Part shown: positions 7,412 through 15,457 of the stretch, in pieces
Layout: the number at the start of each line of letters is the position of its first letter
Position numbering within the stretch: the first letter of the stretch is position 1
Assembly: GCA_020025175.1 (NCBI GenBank)
Contig: JAHHSM010000023.1
Span: 1-21,026 of the forward strand
Source: Oscillospiraceae bacterium
Lineage (GTDB): Bacteria; Bacillota; Clostridia; Oscillospirales; Oscillospiraceae
Direction: 5' to 3'
Length of the DNA: 21,026 bases
Notes under the pieces: model-generated
Database searches by the model: none
Told to the model about the DNA's origin: nothing
The model's input: the letters and a program-made list of their open reading frames with translations, nothing else
Position numbers and translations under genes: made by a program

Positions 7412-8332
7412 TTACTTCTTCATCTTAGGATCAAGCACATCGCGGATACCGTCACCCAGCAGATTAAAGCCAAGAACAGTGACCAGAATAAAGATACCGG
7501 AGCATGTTGCGATATAAGGAGAATTGTTCATCCAGTTTTTACCGGTTTGCAGGATGCTGCCCCAGGATGCTGTCGGCTCGCTGATACCCAGACCCAGAAA
7601 GCTCAATGCAGCCTCGGAAATGATTGCACCCGCAATACCCAGTGTCGCATAAACAATCAGCGGAGAAATTGTATTCGGCAGCACATGTGTAAAGAGCATC
7701 CTTGCCTTGGAAACGCCAATAACGCGGGCTGCATTGCAGTATTCTTCATTTTTAATAATATGTACCTCACCGCGCACCACACGCGCAAAGCTGGGCACAT
7801 TACCGATACCGATGGCGATAATGACGTTCATGATGCCGCCGTTTCCGAGAACGGTCATCAGGATGATCGCCAGCAGGATGAAGGGGAATGCCAGCATACC
7901 GTCCATCACACGCATAATGATACTGTCAACGATACCACCGAAATAACCTGCAATCAGACCAAGCAATACGCCAATGATACCTGCTACGATTGTGCCGCAA
8001 AAGGCAACCAGCAAGGATACACGGGCACCATAAATAATACGGCTGAGCAAATCGCGGCCGATGTTGTCGGTACCCAGAAGATGCCCCGGTGCGCCGGGCT
8101 TCTGGAAGGCATCCACAGGACTCATCGCCGTTGGATCACATGGTGCGAGCAGCGGTGCAAACACCGCAATAAAAATCATAAAGCATACAATGATCAAACC
8201 GACCATTGCCGTCTTATTACGCTTCAGCTTGCTCCATGCACTGTTGGCACGGCGCTCCCTTTTCAGCAGCTCTTCATTGGAGGCAGCACCCAATGCATCT
8301 GCTGTATTCACAACTTTTGCATTCTTTTCCAT
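7412..8332 (-). CDS. dppC: Opp/Dpp-type peptide ABC transporter, permease C
   Basis: Integral membrane permease subunit, 306 aa. A cytoplasmic N-terminal tail (about 1-40) is followed by the N-terminal permease helix (TAMVGLIIVCFMIFIAVFAP, 41-60), the conserved GTDNIGRDLLSRIIYGARVSL segment (87-107), and further hydrophobic segments of the BPD_transp_1 domain. The EAA coupling loop is visible as EYCNAARVIGVSKARMLFTH. The start overlaps the last base of the permease B gene (TAATG), with GGAGG nine bases upstream inside that gene, so the two permeases are coupled. Confidence 0.95.
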   Translation of the reverse strand: MEKNAKVVNTADALGAASNEELLKRERRANSAWSKLKRNKTAMVGLIIVCFMIFIAVFAPLLAPCDPTAMSPVDAFQKPGAPGHLLGTDNIGRDLLSRIIYGARVSLLVAFCGTIVAGIIGVLLGLIAGYFGGIVDSIIMRVMDGMLAFPFILLAIILMTVLGNGGIMNVIIAIGIGNVPSFARVVRGEVHIIKNEEYCNAARVIGVSKARMLFTHVLPNTISPLIVYATLGIAGAIISEAALSFLGLGISEPTASWGSILQTGKNWMNNSPYIATCSGIFILVTVLGFNLLGDGIRDVLDPKMKK

Positions 8333-9291
8333 TAATTACTACCTCCACCTTCATAGCTGACACGCGGGTTGATAACCATATATGCCAAATCAACCAACAG
8401 ATTTACAATCACAAAAACCAGTGCAAAGAACAACACAACACCCTGAATGAGCATGTAGTCTCGATTGGTAATTGCATTGACGATCAATGTACCCATACCA
8501 GGCCAAGAGAAAATACTCTCGGTCAGAATAGCACCGGTAAAGCAGTTTGCAATTTGCAGACCCAGAACAGTGACGATAGGAGGCAGTGCATTCTTCAGCG
8601 CATGCTTAAAGATAATATTGCGCTCACTGATACCTCTTGCGCGCAGTGCCTTGATGGAATCACTGTGAATCACTTCCAGCATACTGGATCTTGTAATACG
8701 GGCGAAGGTTGCCATTGGTATAGTTGCAAGGCAAATACATGGCAGGATCATATGTGAAATACCGTCCCAGAAGCTGATGTCAAAGGACCCACGTCCCAGA
8801 TTGGGTAGCCATCCCAGCTGAACCGAGAAGAGATTGACCAGCATCAGACCCAGCCAGAAAATAGGCATGGAAACACCAACCAGTGCCAAAATCATAAACA
8901 CATAGTCAAATGCAGAATACTGATGCAGCGCAGAAAACATACCAACGCCGACACCAACAATCAAAGCAATAATCAATGCAACCACCGTAATCTGCAAAGT
9001 GCTCGGAATACGCTCTGCAATCAAATCCAAAACAGGCTGATTGTACATATAAGATGGCCCGAAATCGCCCTGTAGAATATTTCCGATATAATCCACAAAC
9101 TGTTGAAGCTTTGGTTGATCTAATCCAAGTTTCACTTCCATTGCAGCAATATCCGCCGCAGATGCCTGAGGTCCTAAAATCGTTGCGGCCGGACTACCGG
9201 GAATGATTCGCGTTAAGATAAACGTAAACATGACTACAATAAATAACGTGGGGATACACTGCACAATTCTTTTTAAAGCTGTTTTTAGCAC
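8332..9291 (-). CDS. dppB: Opp/Dpp-type peptide ABC transporter, permease B
   Basis: Integral membrane permease subunit, 319 aa. The N-terminal helix RIVQCIPTLFIVVMFTFIL and TRIIPGSPA are the typical DppB/OppB opening. A periplasmic loop with GDFGPSYMYNQPV, further transmembrane segments (MPIFWLGLMLV and others) and the EAA loop (SIKALRARGISERNIIFKH) follow. The start codon is GTG at 9291: the in-frame codon just before it is TGA, so there is no upstream choice. GGCGGTGAT, a good match to the anti-Shine-Dalgarno sequence, ends about 4 bases before it. A 213-bp gap with RNA hairpins separates this gene from the binding protein gene. Confidence 0.94.
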   Translation of the reverse strand: MLKTALKRIVQCIPTLFIVVMFTFILTRIIPGSPAATILGPQASAADIAAMEVKLGLDQPKLQQFVDYIGNILQGDFGPSYMYNQPVLDLIAERIPSTLQITVVALIIALIVGVGVGMFSALHQYSAFDYVFMILALVGVSMPIFWLGLMLVNLFSVQLGWLPNLGRGSFDISFWDGISHMILPCICLATIPMATFARITRSSMLEVIHSDSIKALRARGISERNIIFKHALKNALPPIVTVLGLQIANCFTGAILTESIFSWPGMGTLIVNAITNRDYMLIQGVVLFFALVFVIVNLLVDLAYMVINPRVSYEGGGSN

Positions 9292-9341
9292 TCACATCAC
9301 CGCCAATAATAAAATAACTTTTACTTTTTCTTCACAGTACA

Positions 9342-9493
9342 CCGCTACTAAACGTAACAGCGGCGCCATCAAACCTGATATCACGACTGCAGAGCAATCG
9401 GGATATCAAGTTTGACGGCGCTTTCGTTTATCCGAAAACACCGGTTTCCAGACATGCCCTATGGGGCGCGCGGTCAGCACACCCCATAGGGCA
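9342..9493 (-). promoter_or_regulatory. cluster of three RNA hairpins between binding protein and permease genes
   Basis: In transcript order: (1) a 12-bp perfect stem (9455-9466 with 9482-9493, loop 15 nt); (2) a 20-bp stem (9363-9382 with 9402-9421, loop 19 nt); (3) a 9-bp stem with a 4-nt loop (9342-9350 with 9355-9363), abutting stem 2. Stems 2 and 3 contain four A·C mismatches on the plus strand (9368/9416, 9375/9409, 9347/9358, 9348/9357), and all four become G·U pairs in the minus-strand RNA. That points to folding of the operon mRNA. No T-run follows any stem, so these are more likely mRNA-stabilising or attenuating structures than full terminators. They could keep binding-protein levels above permease levels. 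Confidence 0.75.
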
Positions 9494-9504
9494 CAAATCA
9501 AACA

Positions 9505-11109
9505 TTAGTCAGCAACAGAAACGTTGCGGCTGATTGTTTCGCCATCTTCAGATGTAACGAAAATCAACATACCGTCAGCTCTGGGTTTAAAGTCCACAAC
9601 GCGGTCATTGATGCCATACATACCATAGGGGTTTGCATAGTAAACGCCGGTGTAATCCTTCATCGCCTGTTCCATAGCCTTGCGGTAATATTCAGCACGC
9701 TCTTCAATGTCTGTGACCGAAAATGCCTGCGTCAGCATTTCATCCACATAATCACTCACATAGCCTGCACCGTTACCGATTGCGGTTGTTTCATTGGAAG
9801 CAAACAACTTGTTCAGGAAGAAGTAAGGATCAGGATACCACGACCAACTCATTGCGTAAACATCGGAGTTGCCGGAGCAGACGGTATCAGAGAACGTACC
9901 CCATTCATTTACAGCAACCTGTGCATTGATACCCAGTGCCATCCAATATCCCTGCAGCATGGTTGCCAGCGTCTTACGTTCTTCAGTATTGGAAACGTTG
10001 ATGGTCAGATCAAAGCCATTTGCATAGCCTGCTTCTGCCAGCAGCTTCTTTGCGTGCTCCACATCATACTTGGGTGCCAGAGATTCCAAAGATGCATCGT
10101 AGCCCCAAGAACCATAGGGCAGAGGCAGGTAACCAGCCTTCACTTCGTCATACTGATACAGCGCAGAGCGGACTGCCTCAAAGTCAACTGCCTCAGCCAG
10201 AGCCTGACGGACACGGACATCTGCAGTGGGTCCTTTTTGGGAATTAAAACGAATGTAATTTATTTTCAGATCTTCAACCTTAACCAGCTCGATGCCATTG
10301 CCTGCTTTTTCCACAGTATTAATTGCCTCACCGGACAGCTGTGTTGCCATATCGATTGCACCGGTCTGCAATGCATTTGCAGCCTGGTTGGGATCAGTGA
10401 TGAACTTGAAGACCAGCTTTTCCAATGCAGGCTTGCCCAGCCAATATTCTGCGTTTGCAGACATAATTGCCTGCTCATCCAGCTCGAATTTATCGAGATA
10501 GAATGCACCAGTACCGCTCAGGTTATAACCGAAATTATCCCCCCAGCCTTCTACCTCTTCCTTTGCAACAATAGAGTTGCCTGTATCAGTCAGCGCAGTC
10601 ATGAAAGATGCGTTTGCACTCTTCAGCGTGCAGGTCACTTCCCAATCGCCGGTCACTTCAGCCTTATCCAGCATGGACAGACGGTTGTTATCGGAAAACT
10701 GCGCACTGCGGTTCAAAGAATATGCAACGTCCTCTGCTGTCATCTCACGACCTTGTGCATACTTTGTATTCTGGAAATGAACACCCTGACGAATCTGGAA
10801 TACATAAGTTACACCATCGTCAGAAACTGTCCAGCTGGTTGCCAAAGACGGCACAAACTTACTCATATCGTCATTATACTCAACCAAACGATCACAAACC
10901 TGCTGAATAATCTGACCTTCATAAGCACCGCTGTAGTGGATGGGATCTAATTTCGCAGGGGAAGCAGACAGTGACACAGTCAAAGTCTTACCATTTGCTC
11001 CATCGGGTCCATCCGTACTGGGAGTGGCGTTATTTTCGCTGCCGCAGCCAGCTAACAGGCCGGCGGACATAGCGCACGCCAGCGCCAATGCCAAAATCTT
11101 TTTCATCAT
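9505..11109 (-). CDS. dppA: peptide ABC transporter substrate-binding lipoprotein (SBP family 5)
   Basis: Extracytoplasmic binding protein of the SBP_bac_5 family (PF00496), 534 aa, normal length. The signal peptide is MMKKILALALACAMSAG with lipobox LAGC and lipidated Cys22, followed by a Ser/Thr/Gly/Asp-rich linker. Family features are LATSWTVSDDGVTYVFQIRQGVHF near 90-110, the EGWGDNFGYNLSGTGAFYL region, and RVRQALAEAVD in the middle. GGAG lies 7 bases before the first of two tandem ATG codons; either could start. It is 28 bp after the HipO-like gene and 213 bp before permease B, so it belongs to the same operon. Family members bind di- and oligopeptides, heme, nickel chelates or opines; the substrate here is unresolved. 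Confidence 0.95.
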   Translation of the reverse strand: MMKKILALALACAMSAGLLAGCGSENNATPSTDGPDGANGKTLTVSLSASPAKLDPIHYSGAYEGQIIQQVCDRLVEYNDDMSKFVPSLATSWTVSDDGVTYVFQIRQGVHFQNTKYAQGREMTAEDVAYSLNRSAQFSDNNRLSMLDKAEVTGDWEVTCTLKSANASFMTALTDTGNSIVAKEEVEGWGDNFGYNLSGTGAFYLDKFELDEQAIMSANAEYWLGKPALEKLVFKFITDPNQAANALQTGAIDMATQLSGEAINTVEKAGNGIELVKVEDLKINYIRFNSQKGPTADVRVRQALAEAVDFEAVRSALYQYDEVKAGYLPLPYGSWGYDASLESLAPKYDVEHAKKLLAEAGYANGFDLTINVSNTEERKTLATMLQGYWMALGINAQVAVNEWGTFSDTVCSGNSDVYAMSWSWYPDPYFFLNKLFASNETTAIGNGAGYVSDYVDEMLTQAFSVTDIEERAEYYRKAMEQAMKDYTGVYYANPYGMYGINDRVVDFKPRADGMLIFVTSEDGETISRNVSVAD

Positions 11110-11137
11110 TCATTCTCTCCTGTCTTATTTTTTATAC

Positions 11138-12310
11138 TTAAAAGTGCTCGCTGAGCCAGCGAATAGCAGCTTCTGTATATACCGAAGCCATCATCGGGAG
11201 TGCATCCTCATTAAATGTAACTCTTGGGTCATGAACACCATAAGCATAGCCTTCTTCTGTGCTTCCGGTACCAAACCAGATCAATACACAGGGGACATCA
11301 TTGGAAAATACCGAGAAGTCTTCCGACCCCGTCATGCGCTCGATATGATAGCTCGTCCCTTCGCCCAGCATATCGTCGATATAGCCACCAATTTCTGCAG
11401 CAAGTTCATCATCATTGATCATGGGAGGAATGCCCTCGCCGATAAATTCGATATCGCAGCTTGCGCGGAATGTTTTACAGACATCGTTGCAAATTTCCGC
11501 AAACCGCTGACGTGCATACGTTTTAACGCCCATATCCATGGTACGGATCGTTCCTTGAAATACGGCATCGGCAGGCATAACATTCGGTGCAGAACCGGCA
11601 TGAACGGAGCAAATTGTCAGCACAATCATTTCATTGGGGTTCACTTCACGGCTGTTGATCGTCTGCAAGGCCAGAATAATATGCGCTGTCACATTAATTG
11701 GGTCAATAGTATTATGGGGTGCTGCTCCATGGCCTCCCCTGCCATGAACCGTAACAGTAAATACATCGCTGGAACCACAGGCATGACCGGGTGTATATCC
11801 CGCCGTTCCGAGAGGCGCATGTACTACATGCAGTGCCATTGCTGCATCCACATGGGGATTCTCTAAAATACCATTTTGATATACATCTGCCGCACCATCC
11901 ATGGTTTCCTCCGCCGGCTGGAAAAGCAGCTTCACAGTGCCCTTTAGCTCTGCTTCACGTTCTTTCAGCATTTTCGCCGCGCCCAGCAGTGCGGATGTAT
12001 GAAAATCATGCCCACATGCATGCATACAACCGTTGGTCGATGCAAAGGGCAATCCTGTCTCCTCTGCCATTGGCAGCGCATCCATATCGCCGCGCAGCAT
12101 AATCGTTCTGCCACCCTGACCAACCGTGCATGTGATTCCTGCCCGACCAATCCGCTGCGGCTCATAGCCGAAAGATTTCAGCTGCTCCATCACCATCGCG
12201 GTTGTTTTCGGCAAGTCAAACCCAAGTTCCGGATTTTGATGCATCTGCCGCCGATATCTAATCAATTCTTCCTTCAATGCTAATCCGCGTGTATACGTTT
12301 TGTTTTCCAC
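11138..12310 (-). CDS. M20 family N-acyl-amino-acid amidohydrolase (HipO-like)
   Basis: Cytoplasmic metallo-amidohydrolase, 390 aa, of the hippurate hydrolase/N-acyl-L-amino acid amidohydrolase (M20D) branch. It opens with RRQMHQNPELGF (20-31), followed by RGDMDALPM (73-81), MHACGHDFH (96-104; Cys99 and His101), QPAEE (131-135; general base Glu134 and ligand Glu135), ALHV with His161, and the lid motif GRGGHGAAPH (190-199). The late MTGSEDFSVF is also typical. The start is GTG at 12310: no ATG, GTG or TTG precedes it in frame nearby, and the N-terminus lines up with the family. Its ribosome site (GAGAAG, 9 bases upstream) is weak. First gene of the eight-gene operon, so it probably removes acyl groups from imported N-acyl amino acids or peptides. 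Confidence 0.92.
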   Translation of the reverse strand: MENKTYTRGLALKEELIRYRRQMHQNPELGFDLPKTTAMVMEQLKSFGYEPQRIGRAGITCTVGQGGRTIMLRGDMDALPMAEETGLPFASTNGCMHACGHDFHTSALLGAAKMLKEREAELKGTVKLLFQPAEETMDGAADVYQNGILENPHVDAAMALHVVHAPLGTAGYTPGHACGSSDVFTVTVHGRGGHGAAPHNTIDPINVTAHIILALQTINSREVNPNEMIVLTICSVHAGSAPNVMPADAVFQGTIRTMDMGVKTYARQRFAEICNDVCKTFRASCDIEFIGEGIPPMINDDELAAEIGGYIDDMLGEGTSYHIERMTGSEDFSVFSNDVPCVLIWFGTGSTEEGYAYGVHDPRVTFNEDALPMMASVYTEAAIRWLSEHF

Positions 12311-12393
12311 TGCAGTACACTTCTCGCTTTCATTGTCCTTTTCAAAAAGACATTTTATCCATTCAATTATGCATAAAAATACATTTTCAATTT

Positions 12394-12421
12394 ATAATAC
12401 TGCTAATATGTCAAATTGCAA
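12394..12421 (-). promoter_or_regulatory. possible second promoter of the transporter operon
   Basis: On the minus strand TTGCAA (12416-12421), a 16-base spacer and TATTAT (12394-12399) lie downstream of a better promoter. The palindrome TTATGCATAA (12367-12376) follows closely and could be an operator. Support is only by box similarity. Confidence 0.4.
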
Positions 12422-12434
12422 CATTACAAATAGA

Positions 12435-12463
12435 ATAATAATACAAATGCACTTTTTTTTCAA
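12435..12463 (-). promoter_or_regulatory. main promoter candidate of the hipO-dpp operon
   Basis: On the minus strand TTGAAA (12458-12463), 17 bases, then TATTAT (12435-12440). Transcription would start near 12428 and give a leader of about 118 nt before the GTG of the HipO-like gene. The 12311-12628 gap holds no protein gene on either strand: it contains this promoter, a second weaker one and the terminator of the upstream unit. Confidence 0.65.
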
Positions 12464-12563
12464 GTCACAGCACTGTATAAAAGGATGCAGCTTCTCACAG
12501 AAATATTATCATTTTTCACAATTTTTTAAAGTTTTGTGTAAAATTTATAGATATCCCTTGACA

Positions 12564-12605
12564 GAAAACAACCGTATACCCATTCACGGACATACGGTTG
12601 TTTTC
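12564..12605 (-). terminator. intrinsic terminator after the C39-like peptidase gene
   Basis: A perfect 14-bp stem (12564-12577 with 12592-12605) around a 14-nt loop. Read on the minus strand it ends GGTTGTTTTCTGTC, giving a short U-rich tail, 24 bp after the stop codon of the C39-like gene. TTGACA and TGTCAA just outside the stem can extend the pairing past a bulge. It separates the M18/C39 unit from the transporter operon. Confidence 0.8.
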
Positions 12606-12628
12606 TTATTGTCAAAACTCTTTATCTT

Positions 12629-13303
12629 TTAGCCATTGCAGCTGCACTCAGTTTTCAAACCAAACAAGTAGTAGCGATTGCGGCTTTCCGCATTTGCAAA
12701 CTTCAGCCAAGCCTTAAACTCCCCTTCCGGGTACTGTTCTACCTCACGATATCTGCAATCCTCTGCCAAAATTTTCATTGTTGTATGAATATAATATCCA
12801 TTTTCAACAACCTGACCCACGCGTCCCTCTTCTTCATATTTCCCGGGAACCTGTGACGGGTCCAGCACAACGATATGCTCCTGATCTTCATCGATTCCAA
12901 CCACGGCAATATAATGTCCGCCATGAGAAAACAGCCCGATATGTCCGTCTTCAGGGCGATCACCGGTGGCAGTGGCCACTGCCATCCCGCCGCGAATCAA
13001 ATGCTGACGCAGCATCTCAGGATCTTCCGTCATGACAAGATCCAAATGAAACCGTTCTGCAACGTAAGGCGCGAGCACATCCATATCTGTTCCCGGACTA
13101 TGGTTTGCATTGACTGCAAGCGATAATTCCAGGCAATCAATCAAAGGGAATTCCACTCCTGTCAGATTTGTCACAACCATAGATGCCGCGCATAAACCGC
13201 AGCCGGCACTGCTCACGGTAGAATTCGCATTCATAAGTTCCGGAATATCTGTCAGTGTCGGATAGGATACATGCGGATAGTTTTTCTGATTTAAATAATA
13301 CAT
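12629..13303 (-). CDS. C39/papain-like cysteine peptidase domain protein
   Basis: Protein of 224 aa matching the Peptidase_C39_2 pattern (PF13529). The likely catalytic Cys35 is in SSAGCGLCAASMV, His130 in GGHYIAVVG, and Asp148 in VVLDPS. A GEFKAWLKFAN segment lies near the C-terminus, which ends in a Cys-containing tail (ECSCNG). No signal peptide or transmembrane segment is seen, so it should be cytoplasmic, unlike the many secreted members. The ATG at 13303 is chosen because GGGAG lies 11 bases before it; a GTG four codons earlier overlaps that same site. It follows the M18 aminopeptidase gene by 17 bp and is probably cotranscribed. Peptidase, amidase or transglutaminase-like activity are all possible; substrate unknown. 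Confidence 0.8.
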   Translation of the reverse strand: MYYLNQKNYPHVSYPTLTDIPELMNANSTVSSAGCGLCAASMVVTNLTGVEFPLIDCLELSLAVNANHSPGTDMDVLAPYVAERFHLDLVMTEDPEMLRQHLIRGGMAVATATGDRPEDGHIGLFSHGGHYIAVVGIDEDQEHIVVLDPSQVPGKYEEEGRVGQVVENGYYIHTTMKILAEDCRYREVEQYPEGEFKAWLKFANAESRNRYYLFGLKTECSCNG

Positions 13304-13320
13304 ATTAAAAAACACTCCCT

Positions 13321-14640
13321 TTACTTTTCTGCGATATGCAAAGTATAGCTTCCCTGTCCTTTTTCTTCCACAAAAGTATTATAAAATTCTGTCATGGCAC
13401 GCACCAGATACTCTGTATCCTTTGCGCCGGCAGTTTCATAGGGAGAATGCATCGCCAGCTGCGCAAGACCGATATCCACCATATTCAAAGAAACCTGTGC
13501 ATTTGAAAGATTACCCAGTGTGCTGCCGCCAAGACTGTCTGAATGATTGTGGAATGTCTGGGTAGGCACACCCGCATGATTGCAGATCTCGCGGAACAGT
13601 GCAGCAGATACAGAATCCGTGCAATATTTCTGATTTGCACTGAACTTCAAAACAATACCTTTATTCATATGCGGATGGTTTGTGGGATCTGCCGCGCTGA
13701 TATGGTTGGGATGAACTGCGTGTGCATTATCCGCAGAAACCATAAAACCGGAAGCCAATGCCATCAAATACTCCTCTTTGCTGCGTCCCAAGCTTTCATT
13801 GATACGGGAAAGTGTATCCAGCAGCACGGTCGATGCTGCTCCCTGCTTTGTGCCGCTGCCCACCTCTTCATTATCAAATACTGCATAAACAGAAACGGTA
13901 TTCTCATGCCCACCCTGCAAAAACGCCTTCATATTTGCAAAAGAACACTGCAAATCATCCAGTTTTGGTGAGGATACAAATTCTTCATTGGCACCCCAAA
14001 CCGTTCCCTTCTGCCGACAATACAGGAACAGATCCGTTCCCAGAATATCTTCTTTCTTTACATCGACCGAATCCGCCACAATATCCATGAAACACCCCTT
14101 GGCTGTTTCATCACCCAGCAAAGGAAGCATATCTTTCTGAACACTGTATTGATACCCATCATTTGCCGCACGATTCATGTGGATTGCCAAATTCGGGATC
14201 ATCAGCAAATCGCGATCAATATGAACCAGTTTAGAAACCAGCTCATCCTCTTCGCGCACAACGACCTTACCTGCAACAGATAAGGGGCGGTCAAACCACG
14301 GTGCGCAAAGCATACCGCCGTATTTTTCCACATTCAGCTCTGTATAGCTGCCGTCGGCAACGATGTCCATATTCTCTTTGATCTTAAAGGTCGGTGAATC
14401 GCTGTGGGAGGCTGCAATTTGGAAGCCCCGGATATCCCCCTCGGGGATCTTGAACGCCATGATCGTAGAAAGATTGCGGCGCACAAAATAATGCCCACCT
14501 TTTTGAAGGTTCCACTTTGTGCCTTCATTTAATTCTGTAAATCCCTTTTCCAGCAGTTCCTGCGCAATATTTTCCACCACATGGTAGCAGCTCGGACTTT
14601 TATAAATAAAATCAATCAACTCTTTTGTGAGCGTATTCAT
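13321..14640 (-). CDS. apeB: M18 family aspartyl aminopeptidase
   Basis: Cytoplasmic metallo-aminopeptidase that removes N-terminal acidic residues from peptides, 439 aa, full family length. Visible M18 (PF02127) features are AASHSDSPTFKIK (76-88; metal ligand His79), WFDRPLSVAGKV (115-125), DNEEVGSGTKQGA (256-268; Glu258/Glu259 as base and ligand), SADNAHAVHPN (302-312; Asp304), and a C-terminal AMHSPYE with ligand His398. AAGGAGG lies 8 bases before the ATG. It leads a two-gene unit with the C39-like peptidase and has its own promoter. Lying between the AroM/DUF1177 unit and the transporter operon, it fits breakdown of imported peptides. Confidence 0.95.
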   Translation of the reverse strand: MNTLTKELIDFIYKSPSCYHVVENIAQELLEKGFTELNEGTKWNLQKGGHYFVRRNLSTIMAFKIPEGDIRGFQIAASHSDSPTFKIKENMDIVADGSYTELNVEKYGGMLCAPWFDRPLSVAGKVVVREEDELVSKLVHIDRDLLMIPNLAIHMNRAANDGYQYSVQKDMLPLLGDETAKGCFMDIVADSVDVKKEDILGTDLFLYCRQKGTVWGANEEFVSSPKLDDLQCSFANMKAFLQGGHENTVSVYAVFDNEEVGSGTKQGAASTVLLDTLSRINESLGRSKEEYLMALASGFMVSADNAHAVHPNHISAADPTNHPHMNKGIVLKFSANQKYCTDSVSAALFREICNHAGVPTQTFHNHSDSLGGSTLGNLSNAQVSLNMVDIGLAQLAMHSPYETAGAKDTEYLVRAMTEFYNTFVEEKGQGSYTLHIAEK

Positions 14641-14691
14641 TCTATCTTCCTCCTTAACCTCTATATTGAGACAAAATCAATCACGTATTGT

Positions 14692-14720
14692 ATTATATAC
14701 CATTTTTATCAATAGCACAA
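14692..14720 (-). promoter_or_regulatory. promoter of the M18-C39 unit
   Basis: On the minus strand a consensus -10 TATAAT (14692-14697) is preceded after 17 bases by TTGTGC (14715-14720), a weak -35 box. It is about 50 bp upstream of the M18 start and just past the AroM terminator. Confidence 0.6.
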
Positions 14721-14740
14721 AACATTTTGCAAAATTAAAA

Positions 14741-14765
14741 GACGGTGAACCCATGGTCCACCGTC
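14741..14765 (-). terminator. intrinsic terminator after aroM
   Basis: On the minus strand GACGGTGGACC pairs with GGTTCACCGTC around the triloop ATG, 11 bp including one G·U, followed by TTTTAATTTTG. It starts 11 bp after the aroM stop codon and closes the DUF1177-aroM unit. Confidence 0.88.
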
Positions 14766-14776
14766 TCATATAACTT

Positions 14777-15454
14777 TTATGCAAACAATTCATTGAGGAT
14801 CCTCACAACCAATGTACGCGGTAAAATAACAGGAAGTCCTGTCACTTCCTCAATCACTTTTTTCATTGCCAGAGAATACCCCATGCAATCTGTACAAATA
14901 AACGCCAAATCCTGTTCTTTAAAAACTTCCGCTGCCTCTCTGATCTTTTCAAAGGCAAGATACGGAGATGCACTTATCACTGCCACATCAACGCCATTTG
15001 CACGCCAGAACCGCTCGTCCTGTTCCATTTGCTCCGGCATCGGAACCATAAGACCAATTTTTTTCCCATCAGCTAATCTTTTCACAACAGAGCAAAACAA
15101 CGGCTTTGGCTCAAGCAAAATCACCTTGTGCTCCAAATGAGGAAATTCTCCTGTGCAGAAAAGAATGATCGCATCCGCACCATCCTTCTCCGCCTGATCA
15201 ATTTTCTCCTGCACCAGCGGCGTCACGAAGCGCTCGGCAAATTCTACCTGCCGTCCGTCCCGCATGCGCGAAACAAGCACCTCATCCCCTTCCGCAGGGG
15301 CAAACCGTTCCATGATTTCTTCATAACTGAAATCATCCAGTGCACCATACTCCCGAAGCAGTACATTCTGCGCCAGCAGTGGTAAAATATCTGTTGTAAT
15401 ATCCACACGCGGTGTCTGCCCAATGGTAATGGCTGCCAGGACTTTCTGCTTCAT
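14777..15454 (-). CDS. aroM: AroM family protein
   Basis: Cytoplasmic protein of the AroM family (PF07302), 225 aa; the biochemical function of the family is not established. Family landmarks are the N-terminal AAITIGQTPRVDI (7-19), VSRMRDGRQV (61-70), ILFCTGEFP (97-105), PMPEQMEQDERFW (138-150) and ICTDCMGYS (186-194), with LPRTLVVRIL near the end. The layout, two alpha/beta halves each with a cysteine (Cys100 and Cys187/Cys190), recalls the Asp/Glu/hydantoin racemase superfamily, where two cysteines flank the substrate. This suggests but does not prove a racemase-like activity. It starts 3 bp after the DUF1177 gene and ends at a strong terminator, so the pair forms one unit. No shikimate genes are nearby, so the name should not be read as an aromatic-pathway role. 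Confidence 0.9.
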   Translation of the reverse strand: MKQKVLAAITIGQTPRVDITTDILPLLAQNVLLREYGALDDFSYEEIMERFAPAEGDEVLVSRMRDGRQVEFAERFVTPLVQEKIDQAEKDGADAIILFCTGEFPHLEHKVILLEPKPLFCSVVKRLADGKKIGLMVPMPEQMEQDERFWRANGVDVAVISASPYLAFEKIREAAEVFKEQDLAFICTDCMGYSLAMKKVIEEVTGLPVILPRTLVVRILNELFA

Positions 15455-15457
15455 TCA

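Noticed and set aside
7040..8335. 431-codon open frame on the plus strand
   Set aside because: Antisense to the M20 and permease C genes, with low-complexity His/Thr/Asn/Cys content and no family resemblance. It is a by-product of the codon use of the real genes.
9455..9493. full intrinsic terminator after the binding-protein gene
   Set aside because: The 12-bp stem is perfect, but no U-run follows it on the minus strand, and the downstream permease genes have no other promoter that I can see. It is kept as part of an mRNA hairpin cluster instead.
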